Below, piece after piece: positions 12,022 through 22,405 of a DNA stretch of 64,000 nt. The DNA comes from Mytilus californianus (lineage: Eukaryota > Mollusca > Bivalvia > Mytilida > Mytilidae). The stretch's first letter is position 1, and every line of letters starts with the position of its first letter. The notes beneath the pieces are model-generated. The model was not told the origin of the DNA, made no database searches, and worked only from the letters and a program-made list of their open reading frames with translations. The position numbers and the translations under genes are program-made. The DNA is taken from the NCBI RefSeq assembly GCF_021869535.1, contig NW_026262712.1:49272884-49336883 (forward strand), given 5' to 3'.

Positions 12022-14184
12022 AAACTGTGTTAACGCCAAAACCGACACCAGAGGTCAAAGTATGTATTAAGAATAAACGTAACAGAACAACATTTTCCAC
12101 TAGACAATTGCAAGAACTTGAAAAAGTCTTCAAAAAGACACATTATCCTGATGTCTTCCTGAGAGAAAGATTAGCATCAAAAGTTAAACTTCCAGAATCA
12201 AGAATACAGGTATATACTTATACATATATGTTGTGTAGAAATTACGTGTTTCCTTATTTCTGTTTCATTCATATATATAGCCTTTATAATTGTTTGTTTC
12301 AAGTAAGTTGACCAGTAGAGCTATTAAGGGAACATGGACTTATGACAAACATGTTATTTATCTATTTTACATTTCCTTTAACGAAAATTCAATATTTAGT
12401 AATACAATCGGACAGAAATATCATATCTATATAAAAAAAATGAAATTTTAATTCATGTTTGATTTATCTTTGAGTTTACTATAAAACTTTCAGTCAACTC
12501 TTATATATATTTACAATGTTCAAAATTGCACACAATATATTTGTTTTTCTTTAAGGTTTGGTTTCAGAACAGAAGAGCAAAGTGGAGAAAAAGAGAGAAG
12601 TTTTGTTCTTCTCCTAGTACCTTTTCCTGTAATCTTCAGTTTCCTGTCTGGAATTCTGCGAGAACCTTTATGGTAAAAAAATTCTATATTCTAAGTTGAT
12701 AATTGTTTTATTTTTTGTCATGGTCGATAACAATATGAACGTTTTTATTTTAAGGAATTTAAATTTAGTACATAGTAGCATTAATTCTACCTGAACATTT
12801 TTTGCTATAAATCAAATTATCTGATACAACACAAAACCAATAACTCGAAGAAGGACACACAGCAGGCAAAAGACAAACAGAAAGAATACACATACAACCG
12901 TTACCACACCACTAAACATAAATCAAACTAAAAACACGGGACGACCCTGAGGTTCAACACGAGAGAAATATAGATTCCACCACTGCAACAAGTGTGTTAC
13001 GATATTTCTCCACTCAAGCCAGTTAAATTTTGATATTTAAAGCGCGAGGCTTGCCGAGCTTTTTTAAATATTTAAAATTTAACTGTTGAGAGTGGAGAAA
13101 TATTATAATACACGACTGATAGAGTTGGAATCTGTTTCTCTAATGATTTTCATCCCTCCTTTATGAAAGATTTGCAGAAAGCTGTGTTCTTTATATGTGA
13201 CCTCATCAGGCATGGTCGCCTTTTTTCATGACGTCACAAAAAGAAATTCAGAAAAAATCAAAATTTAACGTCATAATTAAATTTGGACAAATCATTTGCC
13301 GAGAACAGATATTTTACTAATGAGGAGAAATATTTTTTCTCACACCGATCAAGAAATGTGAAAATGAAATAGAACAAAAATTAGAGAAAGAGTATTATTA
13401 CGATGACAAATTTGCCTTGTAGAAGGTTCGTGGGGAAAATTGGAAAGTTGGAAAGTTGACGACACTTAGCGGAATTTGAATATTGAAGAGTCTTAATGAA
13501 GAACTTTTAAATTTCAAGCCTTTAAACATTTGATCTTATATTCATGCATGTCTGAATTGTTTTACACTAGTCATTTTGGGGCCGTTTATAGCTTGCTGTT
13601 TGGTGTGAGACAAGGCTCCGTGTTGAAGGCCGTACTTTGACCTATAATTGTTTACTTTTCACACATTGTAACTTGGATGGAGAGATGTCTCATTGGCATT
13701 CATACCACATCTTCTTATTTCTATGAAAGGCGTTTTGTAAAGTTTTCCTAAATCTAATACAATCGTAGAAATAGCTACTTTTTAGTTAACTGCTTTGGTT
13801 ACATGATTGAATATAAGATCGAATGCTTCTAAATTTTTTAGACACATTCATGAAGCTGTGGTACTGTAAATCTTTGTCAATATTAGAAGGCTAATTGTTA
13901 TCAACACAACATTTTAATTAATACTTATGTGGTTATACCCATCTTTGTACGTTATCGGTATCTCTGCTTAATTAAACAATCTATATCTATTATTTATGTT
14001 TTCTCAGAATCCATATACACTGATGACTACACAGTTGGATGCGACGACAAGAATTCCTATTCCTCACATATCTAGTTTATTTAAATACACTTCTGCCGTT
14101 AGACGGGAAAGTATGGCTACAAGAACGGATGCTGTACAACACTGCCCAACATCTCCACAGACCTTGAAGAGTTTTAAAATCTAG
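12022..14184 (+). CDS. paired-like homeobox protein (PRD class, Q50), 5' partial
   Basis: This is a nuclear DNA-binding transcription factor. Visible exons are 12022-12209, 12556-12672 and 14008-14184 (stop TAG), about 160 residues. The first exon begins after 'cacatttcag' in phase 1; later junctions are phase 0 with GT (12210, 12673) and AG (12555, 14007). The homeodomain runs from 12072 into exon 2: [27 protein letters not shown], then [14 protein letters not shown]. Key residues are R5, L16, F20, W48, F49, Q50, N51 and R53. The intron falls exactly between residues 46 and 47, as is usual in PRD-class genes. Q50 excludes Otx/Gsc/Pitx (K50) and Pax (S50). No paired domain is seen. Residues near the C-terminus ([14 protein letters not shown]) weakly resemble the OAR motif. 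General likeness is to Alx/Rx/Vsx/Prop-type domains, but I cannot assign an orthologue and it may be a lineage-specific paired-like gene. An alternative start at ATG 11979 would read through the acceptor; I prefer splicing because copy B keeps an acceptor there. Confidence 0.88.
12210..12555 (+). other. intron within the homeodomain (codon 46/47)
   Basis: A 346-bp phase-0 intron bounded by CAG|gtatat and ttctttaag|GTTTGG. It is AT-rich and no element is seen in it. The segment near 12370-12405 is the last part of this block still recognisable in copy B (near 26160) before copy B jumps to sequence matching 14600. Confidence 0.85.
12962..13140. mobile_element. foldback element in homeobox intron
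   Basis: The left arm (gagaaatatagattcca ... gttacgatatttctccact ... ttaaattttgatatttaaa) is mirrored by the right arm (tttaaatatttaaaatttaa ... agtggagaaatattataat ... tggaatctgtttctc). A GC-rich loop, 'gcgcgaggcttgccgagc', separates the arms and itself contains the short inverted pair 'gctcggcaagcc'-like. The arms span nearly the whole element, so it is a MITE or inverted duplication with hairpin potential in the pre-mRNA. Confidence 0.65.
13585..13724 (+). repeat. mussel repeat, uninterrupted copy of the 3' part
   Basis: It runs from 'tttatagcttgctgttt' through 'gacctataattgtttac' and 'cttggatggagag' to 'cacatcttcttatttctat'. It serves as the reference for the nested insertion at 4327-6197. 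Confidence 0.75.
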
Positions 14185-14949
14185 TTAAACAACAAACAGT
14201 ACAATAAGAACTGTGAATGGACAGCCTTGAATACTTTATAAAATATAAACAAAGTTCTGAAAAATGTATGTTTTGTTATTGCTTACTAATGTACAAAAGT
14301 GCATGGCCAGTCTTATTGTTTTGGATTACGCGTTTTTTTTTCTTCTTTTTTTGTTATCACGAAGCATAATTTTTAAAATTAACTTTAATTTAATTGCAAA
14401 GGTACTTCGGGTTATTAAGATCCACGACACTTTGGCGTCTGCCGAACAAAAGACAAAATACAGTTGTTTTTCATTGACATCGTTTACATAATACGTCCCA
14501 TATAGGGTTGCTCTCATCCAATGAAGAAGCCGGAATTAAGACAGAAGCGGGATCAGTTTTAATATAAATTAATAGAAATTTGAATTGATCAATAGAATGA
14601 ATAGCTGTAGTTGATAACTATCATAGTAACGTTCTCATTCTGCAAAATACGAAAAAGATAACGAAGGAGGAAAACATTAAAGAGGGATGTCTCTATGATG
14701 ATCAATGACATAACAAAAAGACAAACAAAATTCCATACAATACATTACAGTTAATATCATTAGTAAAATGCACGGAAAAATTCTTGATATAGCCTTTTTG
14801 TCATCGGTTGAAACCCAACGTGGGACAAACTATACATGAATTTATAACGGGTAAATAAAGGATAAAGCTATGCAAAGATTTGAAATATAACTCAACAGCG
14901 AAATGTTTTTGTAGTCTTGGATCTTTATATACAGTCGTCTATTCAACAT
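14185..14949. other. downstream region of homeobox gene
   Basis: The region 14590-14790 matches 26215-26400 of copy B (shared 'gataacgaaggagg', 'agtaaaatgcac'). No canonical AATAAA is seen directly after the stop codon. The open frames at 14264-14491 and 14326-14517 are overlapping chance frames. Confidence 0.45.
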
Positions 14950-15150
14950 ATAGTGTCCTATTCCCGATTGTGACATTTTGACAGGGTATGGATTAGCATG
15001 GCGGGTAATGCGTGAATAGCAGAACACGTTTACCCTGTCGACGTACCCGGTGACGCTTCTGTTGGATTAAATGCGATTCCCTTCGTTTGTGTTCGTATTT
15101 TGATCCGTCTTCTTAATGGATTTATGCGATATGAACATAGGTAAACTTTT
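14950..15150 (+). repeat. dispersed repeat fragment
   Basis: Blocks 'cccgattgtgacattttgac', 'ggattagcatggc', 'cgacgtacccgg' and 'aatgcgattccc' are shared in order with 55330-55480 and 58840-59040. Confidence 0.55.
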
Positions 15151-15167
15151 GTTATCTTAATCTAAAA

Positions 15168-15778
15168 GATCCATTGTCAAGATAAGTAATGGCCAACAAT
15201 CAACAAGATGTGGATAAATGGTTTACTCAAAGTTGTAAGACACAGGAAGGATTTAAACACATGTACTTTAATGTAACCTGAGTAACAATGCAGAGCGTTT
15301 AATTGGGACATATATTTTTGTAGACTAGTAAAAATCAATTGCTAGTAATATTAACGTCATGCAAAGCTAAAAGAACTTTTATTAGCCACATATACAGTGC
15401 GGGATTTTCTCACTGCGTTGAAGACCCATTGATGGCCTTCGGCTGTTATCTGCTCTTTGGCCGGGTTGTTGTCTCTTTGACATATTTTCCCATTTCAATT
15501 CTCAATTTTATGCTCTGAATAATTCCTTTTGATCATAAATGTTTAATTTATTAGTTATTTGGTGCAACTCCCTTCCCCAAGGTTGACTTCAGCAGATAGC
15601 AGTTGCTCTGTTTAGGCTGTTTTGCTTTGGATGCACTGAATTGCATTGAGCTTTCCGTTGTTGTGGACCGGAGCGTTACTGATTAAGGTTTTGTTGTCTA
15701 TTTTGAACTAGGACAAGTCACCCACTGCTATATCGCCTCTCGCATATTCGCCCACTTCAAAATTACACATCCACTTAT
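15168..15778. repeat. local duplication, copy 1
   Basis: It shares long blocks with 16277-16684 ('gatccattgtcaagataag', 'caatgcagagcgtttaatt', 'agtaatattaacgtcatg', 'tcacccactgctatatcgcc'). Copy 1 is longer because a truncated RT tail (15398-15511) and about 100 further bases interrupt it. Confidence 0.8.
15398..15511 (+). mobile_element. short solo 3' tail of the RT retrotransposon
   Basis: It starts at 'tgcgggattttctc' and ends at 'ctcaatttta', the shared 3' terminus. It sits inside duplication copy 1 and is absent from copy 2, so it inserted after the duplication or was lost from copy 2. Confidence 0.75.
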
Positions 15779-15879
15779 AGATAAAGGCAATAGTAGTATA
15801 CCACTGTTCAGTAGTCATAAATCGATTTAACTGTAACAAATCCTGGTCACAAACCACAACCGAGGGAAACACATCAACT

Positions 15880-16230
15880 ATAAGAGGAAACAAAACGGAA
15901 CAACAGAAACACTGAACTGCTACAAAACAAACGCCTACATACATAGAAACGGTCTATGTGATACCAACTGCCATTTTCCTGACTTGGTACATGACATTTT
16001 AAGAAAAAATGGTGGGTTGAACCTGGTTTTATGGTTAGCCAAACCCCCCGCTTAACATTACGTGACAGGAATACAGTAAAAATAAATGCAAGGAAATCCA
16101 GAACAGAGAAAAACATGAATAAATGATATGATAGTACATTTCAACATGTAAACCACAGAATAACAACGAACACCTAAAATTAATTTACGACAGAACACAA
16201 ATACAGCACAATAGAATAATGAACAAAAAG
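15880..16230 (-). repeat. dispersed mussel repeat
   Basis: It includes 'ttcctgacttggtacatgac', 'aaaatggtgggttgaacct' and 'ttatggttagccaaacc', a repeat type I recognise from mussel sequence. The minus-strand open frames 15708-15944 and 15874-16116 overlap it and are not taken as genes. Confidence 0.5.
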
Positions 16231-16276
16231 TGACGTCACAGGTGAATTTCTAAAAATAGAATATCAAATTGGGATA

Positions 16277-16684
16277 GATCCATTGTCAAGATAAGTAAAG
16301 GCCAACAATCTATTGAACAAGATGTGGATAAATAGTTTATTCAAAGTTGTAAGACAGAGGGAGGATTTAATCACATGTACTTTACTTTTACCTGAGTAAC
16401 AATGCAGAGCGTTTAATTGTGACACATATTTTTGTAGACTAGTAAAAATCAATTCCTAGTAATATTAACGTCATGCAAAGCTAAAAGTAATTTAATTAGC
16501 CACATATACTGGCATGCTTTAAATAATTCCTGAATTGCATTAGGCTTTCCGAAGTTGCTGATTAAGGTTTTGTTTCTTAAACATGTGTCGTTGTGAAAAA
16601 TGTCTATTTGAAACTAGGACAAGTCACCCACTGCTATATCGCCTCTCGCATATTCGACCACTACAAAATTACACATCCACTTAC
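16277..16684. repeat. local duplication, copy 2
   Basis: This is the partner of 15168-15778 in the same orientation. Here 'agccacatatac' runs straight into 'tggcatgctttaaataatt' with no RT tail. Confidence 0.8.
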
Positions 16685-17192
16685 AAACAACTGCAAACTC
16701 AACCCACATGTAATATATAATAAACCTACAAAAGAAGATGGCAACTAAATAAATGTTAACTCGTCCCCTTCAAACACATAGAAGAAAGGGTGTATACAAA
16801 CTCTGTACAAAGGATCATGTAGTAAACACCACAGATGGGACAAGTTTGCTGTTGCTTTATCGATATTGTGATGTATTTTCAAAATGAGATAGTAGAGTGA
16901 AAGTTTGCAAAACTTATTTCTATTTCATATTATCGATGGTCTCAATAAGCCAATATGAAACTTTTTTTATTAGTGATATGATTTGTTTTATGGTGGAGTG
17001 TTTCTTTTTCTTTTTTCGCAATGCCGTTCTCAGTTTGTCTCCGACTTATGAGTTTGAATATCCATAATAACTTCTGCCTCTCTGTTCATTAATTTTAGAT
17101 AACTGGAGACGTTTCACGTTTCTTTCCCCACCCCCTATAAAAATGCGATACGCTATAATTTTCCCCCAAATTCAAGATAGTATAAACAGATG
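16685..17192. other. unassigned intergenic DNA with one short repeat
   Basis: Around 17010-17090 is a diverged copy of the 'gccatggcgttgtcagtt' repeat family ('aatgccgttctcagtttgtc', 'gacttatgagtttgaat'). There is otherwise nothing. Confidence 0.45.
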
Positions 17193-17306
17193 AACCCTCT
17201 TGTTAGTAAAGAGAGACAGAGAGAGAATATTTCTTTTTTAGTTTAATTACATTTTATGTTTTTAACTATATCATTTCTTCTTTCGCAGATCTGAGTATAC
17301 CCACAC
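17193..17306. repeat. duplicated block, partner at 19699-19813
   Basis: The shared run includes 'gagagaatatttctttttta', 'aactatatcatttcttcttt' and 'cagatctgagtatacccaca'. The later copy is joined directly to a second duplicated block (19814 onward). Confidence 0.75.
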
Positions 17307-19164
17307 AATTATTTTTACACACCAATATCCCAGTCAGAAATATCAGCAGTTTTTTTATTTTTTTCATTTTGTAAGGCTTAGAGATGCTTAGATGATATTG
17401 CTTCTTTCCGGTTGTTTTTTTACAGTGAATTATTAGTAGTTGCAACAAGGTATCGATCGTTGATTATTGTAGATTGCCTGGTGACATCTAAGTGAACATT
17501 CTTTGTAACGTCTATGCCTCAAAGAGATTATCCTACTCCTTCCTATATTCTTAAAAGAAGGGAAACTTCACGTGGATTTAACATTGGGTAGGCATGATAA
17601 ATAGCAAGCAAACGTACCTTTATGTAATGCTTATATAACGACTTATATTATACTTGGCTTAGACATGTACTTTTAACCTGGCATTATTATTTTTTTTTTT
17701 AATACGCAGTTTGGCTGATGAAAGATGATATGCGCTAATTAAACACTGTGAAATTGAATTTTAGCAATTTCACCAAACACGCGAAATGTTGCTGTAGGCA
17801 AGTGATCAACACTGTTGAAGGTCGTATTAAAACTGAAGATGTGTACTTTTCTACCGATCATCAATTGTGGTAAACTATATGCTAAAAAATAAACAATTAC
17901 TCTTACATGACCGAGTATCAGAATGTCATCATTGAATTTGAAGTTAGAACAGTAAAAGTATCTCCCATCGAATTGATCGCACCTGTAAGAATTAAAGCCA
18001 ATTCTCGGAAGTATCTTACTGAATCAATGGAGACTTTGGTATACGTCAATAACAGCAACTCAACGAAAAGAACAACAAAACTACATGTATCGGACACTTG
18101 CAGTCTTAAACAATAGACATAGTTTACCCTTAAAATGATTTTATCTCAAACTAACATGCAAACTGTGCAAAAATTATCATGCAATGAATCCTGAGTAATG
18201 CTATAATTTGTCAAGGTTTAAATTGTCCCGAGTCTTTAAAAGTTATAAACAATTCTAACAGAATCAATCAGAGAAGTTTCATCTACAAGATGTTACTACT
18301 GACGAGGTTACTGGCCTGAGACATGACACGTTCACATATTGGAATATGAAGATTTTAAGATATGTATATCAATTATTTTACAGACCTATTTTCAGATTTT
18401 CACTTTTGTAGCAATGGTTTCAAATGACAAATTTATAGTTATCTCTTCTTTGAAAGTTTACTGAATGTTATTTACTCATTTTTAAACCATCATCAAAAAT
18501 ATGGTAGTACAAATTCATCAAAACTAACCGACAGCTAATTGAAATAGTCAGAAGAACAATTACTTGATAAAGAAACGTCACCAAAAAACATGTATAATCT
18601 TTCGATAAGCCGCGATTTTATAATGGCATTCCCGAAAACTGTCTCCCACAAACACATTGTTTAAGCATCCCTTTCTACTTCGGCCATTTTATCAAATAAT
18701 CATATATATAAGCATTCCATAGGAGTGTTCCTAATAGATGTTCCTTTTTTCACTTTTGGAAGGCGATGGCTGGTTAGATTTTATTTTTAAATTAAGATTT
18801 ACGGTAGTCTCTGCTTAAATATATCAATAGACTGTCAAGTCGAGGTACTATCTATTAGAGATTTACAATAACTGCCAGACTCGAAGTCCGAGTACGAGTA
18901 CGACTATAAATCATACAGGTAAGCCACAGGGGTGATCTCAAAATAACGTGTACGCTTATTATATCTACTGTGTTCAATCTTTGTGTGGTGAAAGGACAAA
19001 ACCATTCATCAAATAATTTGACTATCTTTTTTTACTGAAAGGAAGAAGGTGCGCTTTTTCGTTTAAGCTCGCTAACAGATAAGTTCAGAATTAAAAAAAC
19101 TTTCACAACAAAGTTTTATTGCTCCAGTTATATGATGATTTTTACCGATAACATGAAAAAACAA
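17307..19164. other. unassigned intergenic DNA
   Basis: The 69-codon open frame at 17907-18116 (acidic start, rich in V/E/K/T) has no recognisable domain. Weak resemblances to 6.36-6.66 kb occur around 18.65-18.85 kb ('ccctttctacttc.g'). No gene is called. Confidence 0.4.
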
Positions 19165-20111
19165 CCCCTTTTCAATTTTGAATTATGATCCTTTCATAAC
19201 TGACGAATTATCTAAAAGGGAATTGGATAATACTATTGTTCAGTTTTTTTTAATTATTTGTGTTTGTTTTGGGGCTATGTGTTTACATTGTGTATAGTCT
19301 ACCGACGATCTGAGACATTTTATGCGGCTCTTTTTAAGTCCTTTCGATATGATGAATTTTAGCGTTTAAAGAATTTGGGTATCCCGAACATGTGAAATCG
19401 AGCGTGTTTGATGGACAAATTAAATTAGCACTCTATGAATTTATTAAGCACTTTTCCGGATTTATCTTTATCGGGAACGCTCATAGCTACAAAAAAAAAT
19501 GGAATGCAAATGATGTATAACTACCTAAACACTTGAACAGCTATATAATCACAAGGGGCTTATAAGAATAACCAAATCTATCAAATGTCAACTTTCCCGA
19601 GGGAGTTTGGAACTTTTTTTTTTTATTTATCAAAGGAGAATTTAATTTTGATTTAAATAAAGTGCGTTTTTCAAATACATGTTAGTACATTTAGATAAAA
19701 CCTCTTGTTAGTTAAGAGAGACAGAGATAGAATATTTCTTTTTTAGTTTTTGATTTCATTTTAATGTTTTTAACTATATCATTTCTTCTTTCGCAGATCT
19801 GAGTATACCCACACCCCTTTTCGATTTTAAATAATGATCCTTTCATAACTGACGAATTATCTAAAAGGGAATAGGATAATACTATTGTTCAGTTTTTTTT
19901 AATTATTTGTGTTTGTTTTGGGGCTATGTGTTTACATTGTGTATAGTCTCCCGACGATCTTAGACATTTTATGTGGCTCTTTTTAAGTCCTTTCGATATG
20001 ATGAATTTTAGCGTTTAAAGAATTTGGGTATCCCAAACATGTGAAATTGTTCAGTTTTTTTTTAATTATTTGTGTTTGTTTTGGGGCTATGTGTTTACAT
20101 TGTGTATAGTC
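19165..20111. repeat. local duplications, three copies of one block
   Basis: The block 'ccccttttc.attttaa' through 'tgtttacattgtgtatagtct' and onward to 'gggtatccc.aacatgtgaaat' occurs at 19165-19398 and 19814-20047 (offset 649). A third, shorter copy at 20047-20111 holds only the core from 'ttgttcag' to 'gtatagtct'. The spacer 19699-19813 copies 17193-17306, so the segment is a mosaic. Confidence 0.8.
19430..19660. repeat. dispersed repeat, partner of 2570-2790
   Basis: Shares 'aagcacttttccggattta', 'gaacgctcat' and 'cccgagggagtttggaac' in order with the 2.6-kb copy. Diverged. Confidence 0.45.
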
Positions 20112-20164
20112 TTGGAGTATAGTACGGAGTCCCTTAAGTGCTATGTAAATATGAATATTTTTGT

Positions 20165-20340
20165 GTGCAGTTTTTTGTGAGGTTCGTGTTGCTCAGTCTT
20201 TAGTTTTCTATGTTGTGTTTTGTGTACTCTTGTTTGTCTGTTTGTCTTTTTCTTTTTCAGCCATGGCTTTGTCAGTTTATTTTCGACTTATCAGTTTGAA
20301 TGTCCCTTTGGTATCTTTCGCCTCTCTTTTTTAAACAATT
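20165..20340 (+). repeat. mussel repeat with 'gccatgg' core
   Basis: It contains 'gttcgtgttgctcagtctt', 'gccatggctttgtcagttt', 'gacttatcagtttgaatgtc' and 'tatctttcgcctctctttt'. Relatives are at 31990-32075 and 34515-34600 (+), 32465-32535 and 34990-35060 (-), 45390-45465 and 63100-63270. Confidence 0.65.
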
Positions 20341-20699
20341 TTGGGACCTGATTTGTAATAAATGTTTCATAGTATTTCATGGTTACTGCGAACCAATTGC
20401 ATGAAAGATGTTTAGTACTTTTTTTTGGGGGGAGGGGTGTGTTTTCTTGTAGCTTCAAGATTTACAGGAGCATCATAACTATTATACGCAGTTCGGGCTG
20501 TATCATTACCTGTGGTAATTTCGTCAGCTTTCGCTGTAGCATAGCCTGAATTTATATCTTCATTGTCAGACCCAATATCCATTTTTGAAGTTCAGGTTCC
20601 TCTATTGCTTATACAGGAGTGGGTGGCTTCTGATCCTCGTCGAAAGAAAGAGGTTTAATTATTTCATCAGCCTTATACGACATACACCAGACAGCAGAT

Positions 20700-20998
20700 A
20701 ACCAGAAAGCCGGAACACAAAAAAGAGAAAGTGTATGAGGCTCAAGAGACTCAATGCAGAATACCGAGTCTCCGTAGAATATGTTATTGGCGAATTGAAA
20801 TGTTATAAAATATTGGAACTCCGGCGTTGGATGCTTCCTCGTCACACAATTAAAACCTTAGTTAAAGTTTGCAGTAGTCATTGTTTTGTCAATCACGAAA
20901 AAAAATGGATAAAAACACCTAGAGAAATCGACAAACAAGCACATGTACATGAATATGTGGCAAATGCTTGGTCACTTCCCTTCCCAATTATGTGACCA
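20700..20998 (+). pseudogene. DDE transposase C-terminal remnant (Harbinger/ISL2EU-like?)
   Basis: The open frame from ATG 20735 reads RLKRLNAEYRVSVEYVIGEL, then LKCYKILELRRW, PRHTIKTLVKVCSS and ends near 20993. The pattern R-V-x-V-E-x-x-I-G-x-L-K followed by a basic stretch and a helix near 'vvqvca' resembles the C-terminal end of DDE nucleases of the PIF/Harbinger and ISL2EU groups. There the glutamate of '(V)E..IG' is the last catalytic acidic residue. Only this end is present, so it would be a dead fragment. No terminal inverted repeats were found. The likeness is judged from memory of the motif and could be fortuitous. Confidence 0.35.
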
Positions 20999-21734
20999 GT
21001 TACGCCCAACAAGAACGTACTAACACAATAAATGTTATGATAAGAATAATTGCAAACAACAAAAGAGCCTACAATACCCTCTCCCAACAAAACCCATAAC
21101 AAAATAAAAAAAAAGTAAACACAAATAAGAAAATCAAAATGATATTATTCCGTAAATACGTCTTTACATTTAAAAATAAGACAGAGTAATATCATGTAGA
21201 ACATTGAATAAACATAAAGGACACAAAGGGAATCGCTACATATGACAAATGCATATAAACATTTAAATAAATAACAACATGGAAACCACAGATTTACCAA
21301 TACAAAGATTCCTATATGTCATATTGCCGTGTCCAATGATATACTTAAATTGTCCATTAGTGACTTCGTGTTTGCTGTTGTTATAGTTTCATTGTGTCAA
21401 AATGACAGTATTCGATATTCCGATCATCAGCTTTGAATTGATTTTTATGAGTGTCACATATAAATCCTCCAAAAATACTTGCAAGAATTGTGGTTTTTGT
21501 TAAAGTCGGTGCAAAATTACACCTTTTCATGACCTTTCCTATCAACAAATACTAGAATGAACTGTACATTGTCTTCCTCATCAATTGCATAAACCAATAC
21601 ACAGAAACTACTGCTATTTCATAGATACAATTGCTCAGTAAATGTTCCACTGATCGTAGTTTGGATTTTCAGGTAGAACATGGTGCATATATAAGTTGGA
21701 ATTGGACTTTCAACTAGATTTCAGTTACCTCGCC
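20999..21734. other. unassigned intergenic DNA
   Basis: AT-rich; no gene or repeat recognised. Confidence 0.4.
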
Positions 21735-22000
21735 TACTATTATATCGGTACTTTGTGTTTTTGTCTGTTTATTTTGCGTAGTACAAATCTGATACCATAA
21801 TCACTTTCTAACTGATTTGTAACGTGTTGTTGTTTTTTTTGTATAGTTTGTTCATTGTATATTGTTACACAAGAATAAAAATCAGGGGGTTGAGCGCTCA
21901 TACACATATTAAACTCAACCACCTTCTGTATGTGTCTGTCCCAAATCCAGTTTTTCTTGTTTGTTTTTGTGTCAGGAGCGCGCCCTGCAAATAAACCGTA
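21735..22000 (-). repeat. mussel repeat 5' part, minus strand
   Basis: Minus-strand blocks 'cgctcctgac', 'tgggacagacacata', 'gagcgctcaacc' and 'gtgtaacaatata' match in order the + copies at 62210-62400, 51430-51570 and 26470-26680. Confidence 0.6.
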
Positions 22001-22046
22001 TAATGCCAATATGTAAAGAAAATATCAACTACAGTGTATTTTTTAC

Positions 22047-22270
22047 TAATTTTATGTGCCACTACACGTTTTATAAAGCAGTGCAAGGTAAATGTTTCAT
22101 AACATGTATCTCTGTTTGATATAACTGGAAAAAGTAAATTTACAAGTATCTCCGGTTCATAAACTAGTTCAAAGCGACTCCACATTATATTATAGTAATA
22201 GCCATTTGGAACGTCATTGTCTTGTAGTCTGTGTGGGTTTGTCAATCTTTGTTGAAGAATTTGCCAGTCA
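22047..22270 (-). CDS. candidate orphan exon, unknown product
   Basis: The minus-strand open frame of 147 codons (21898-22341) is the longest but one in the window. Its central part reads like real protein (DWQILQQRLTNPHRLQDND, YYYNIMWSRFELVYEPEILV, CYETFTLHCFIKR) and is preceded by a good acceptor-like sequence (tttctcatcctgtcag). The last third of the open frame is repeat-derived. A possible donor is at 22046-22045 (ATTA|gtaaaa). I do not recognise a domain and no neighbouring exon is evident. It may be an exon of a gene outside the recognised ones, or chance. Confidence 0.2.
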
Positions 22271-22405
22271 CTGACAGGATGAGAAACAGCAATGAAAACG
22301 CTAATTTGCTTTATACATGAGACACAACTACTAGAACGCATGTCCTGGTTATTTTTCCGACATATACAATAAAGTCGTCTCTTTAAAATATTGAATTACG
22401 CAACA

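Larger units (their letters stand above)
12673..14007 (+). other. second visible intron, repeat-filled
   Basis: A 1335-bp phase-0 intron (ATG|gtaaaa ... ttttctcag|AAT). It contains a large foldback at 12962-13140 and a mussel repeat at 13585-13724. No coding exon is recognised inside. Confidence 0.75.
8400..14790. repeat. segmental duplication copy A, holds homeobox gene
   Basis: Ordered anchors are shared with 22808-26400: 'gcaaatagtattg' (8499/22913), 'atttgaaatacaggaagg' (near 11218/24919), 'aggtctttt.aatatcaa' (near 11550/25245), 'gaggttgtaacaa' (11721/25444), the homeodomain exon (12022/25814), and 'gataacgaaggagg' (near 14658/26277). Divergence is high in non-coding parts, so the duplication is old. 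Copy A carries extra insertions, for example the RT tail at 9065-9531. Confidence 0.75.

Noticed and set aside
17907..18116. 69-codon open frame with protein-like composition
   Set aside because: No domain, no splice context and no second copy; left as unassigned.
20609..20845. 78-codon minus-strand open frame
   Set aside because: Antisense shadow of the transposase-like frame at 20735-20995.
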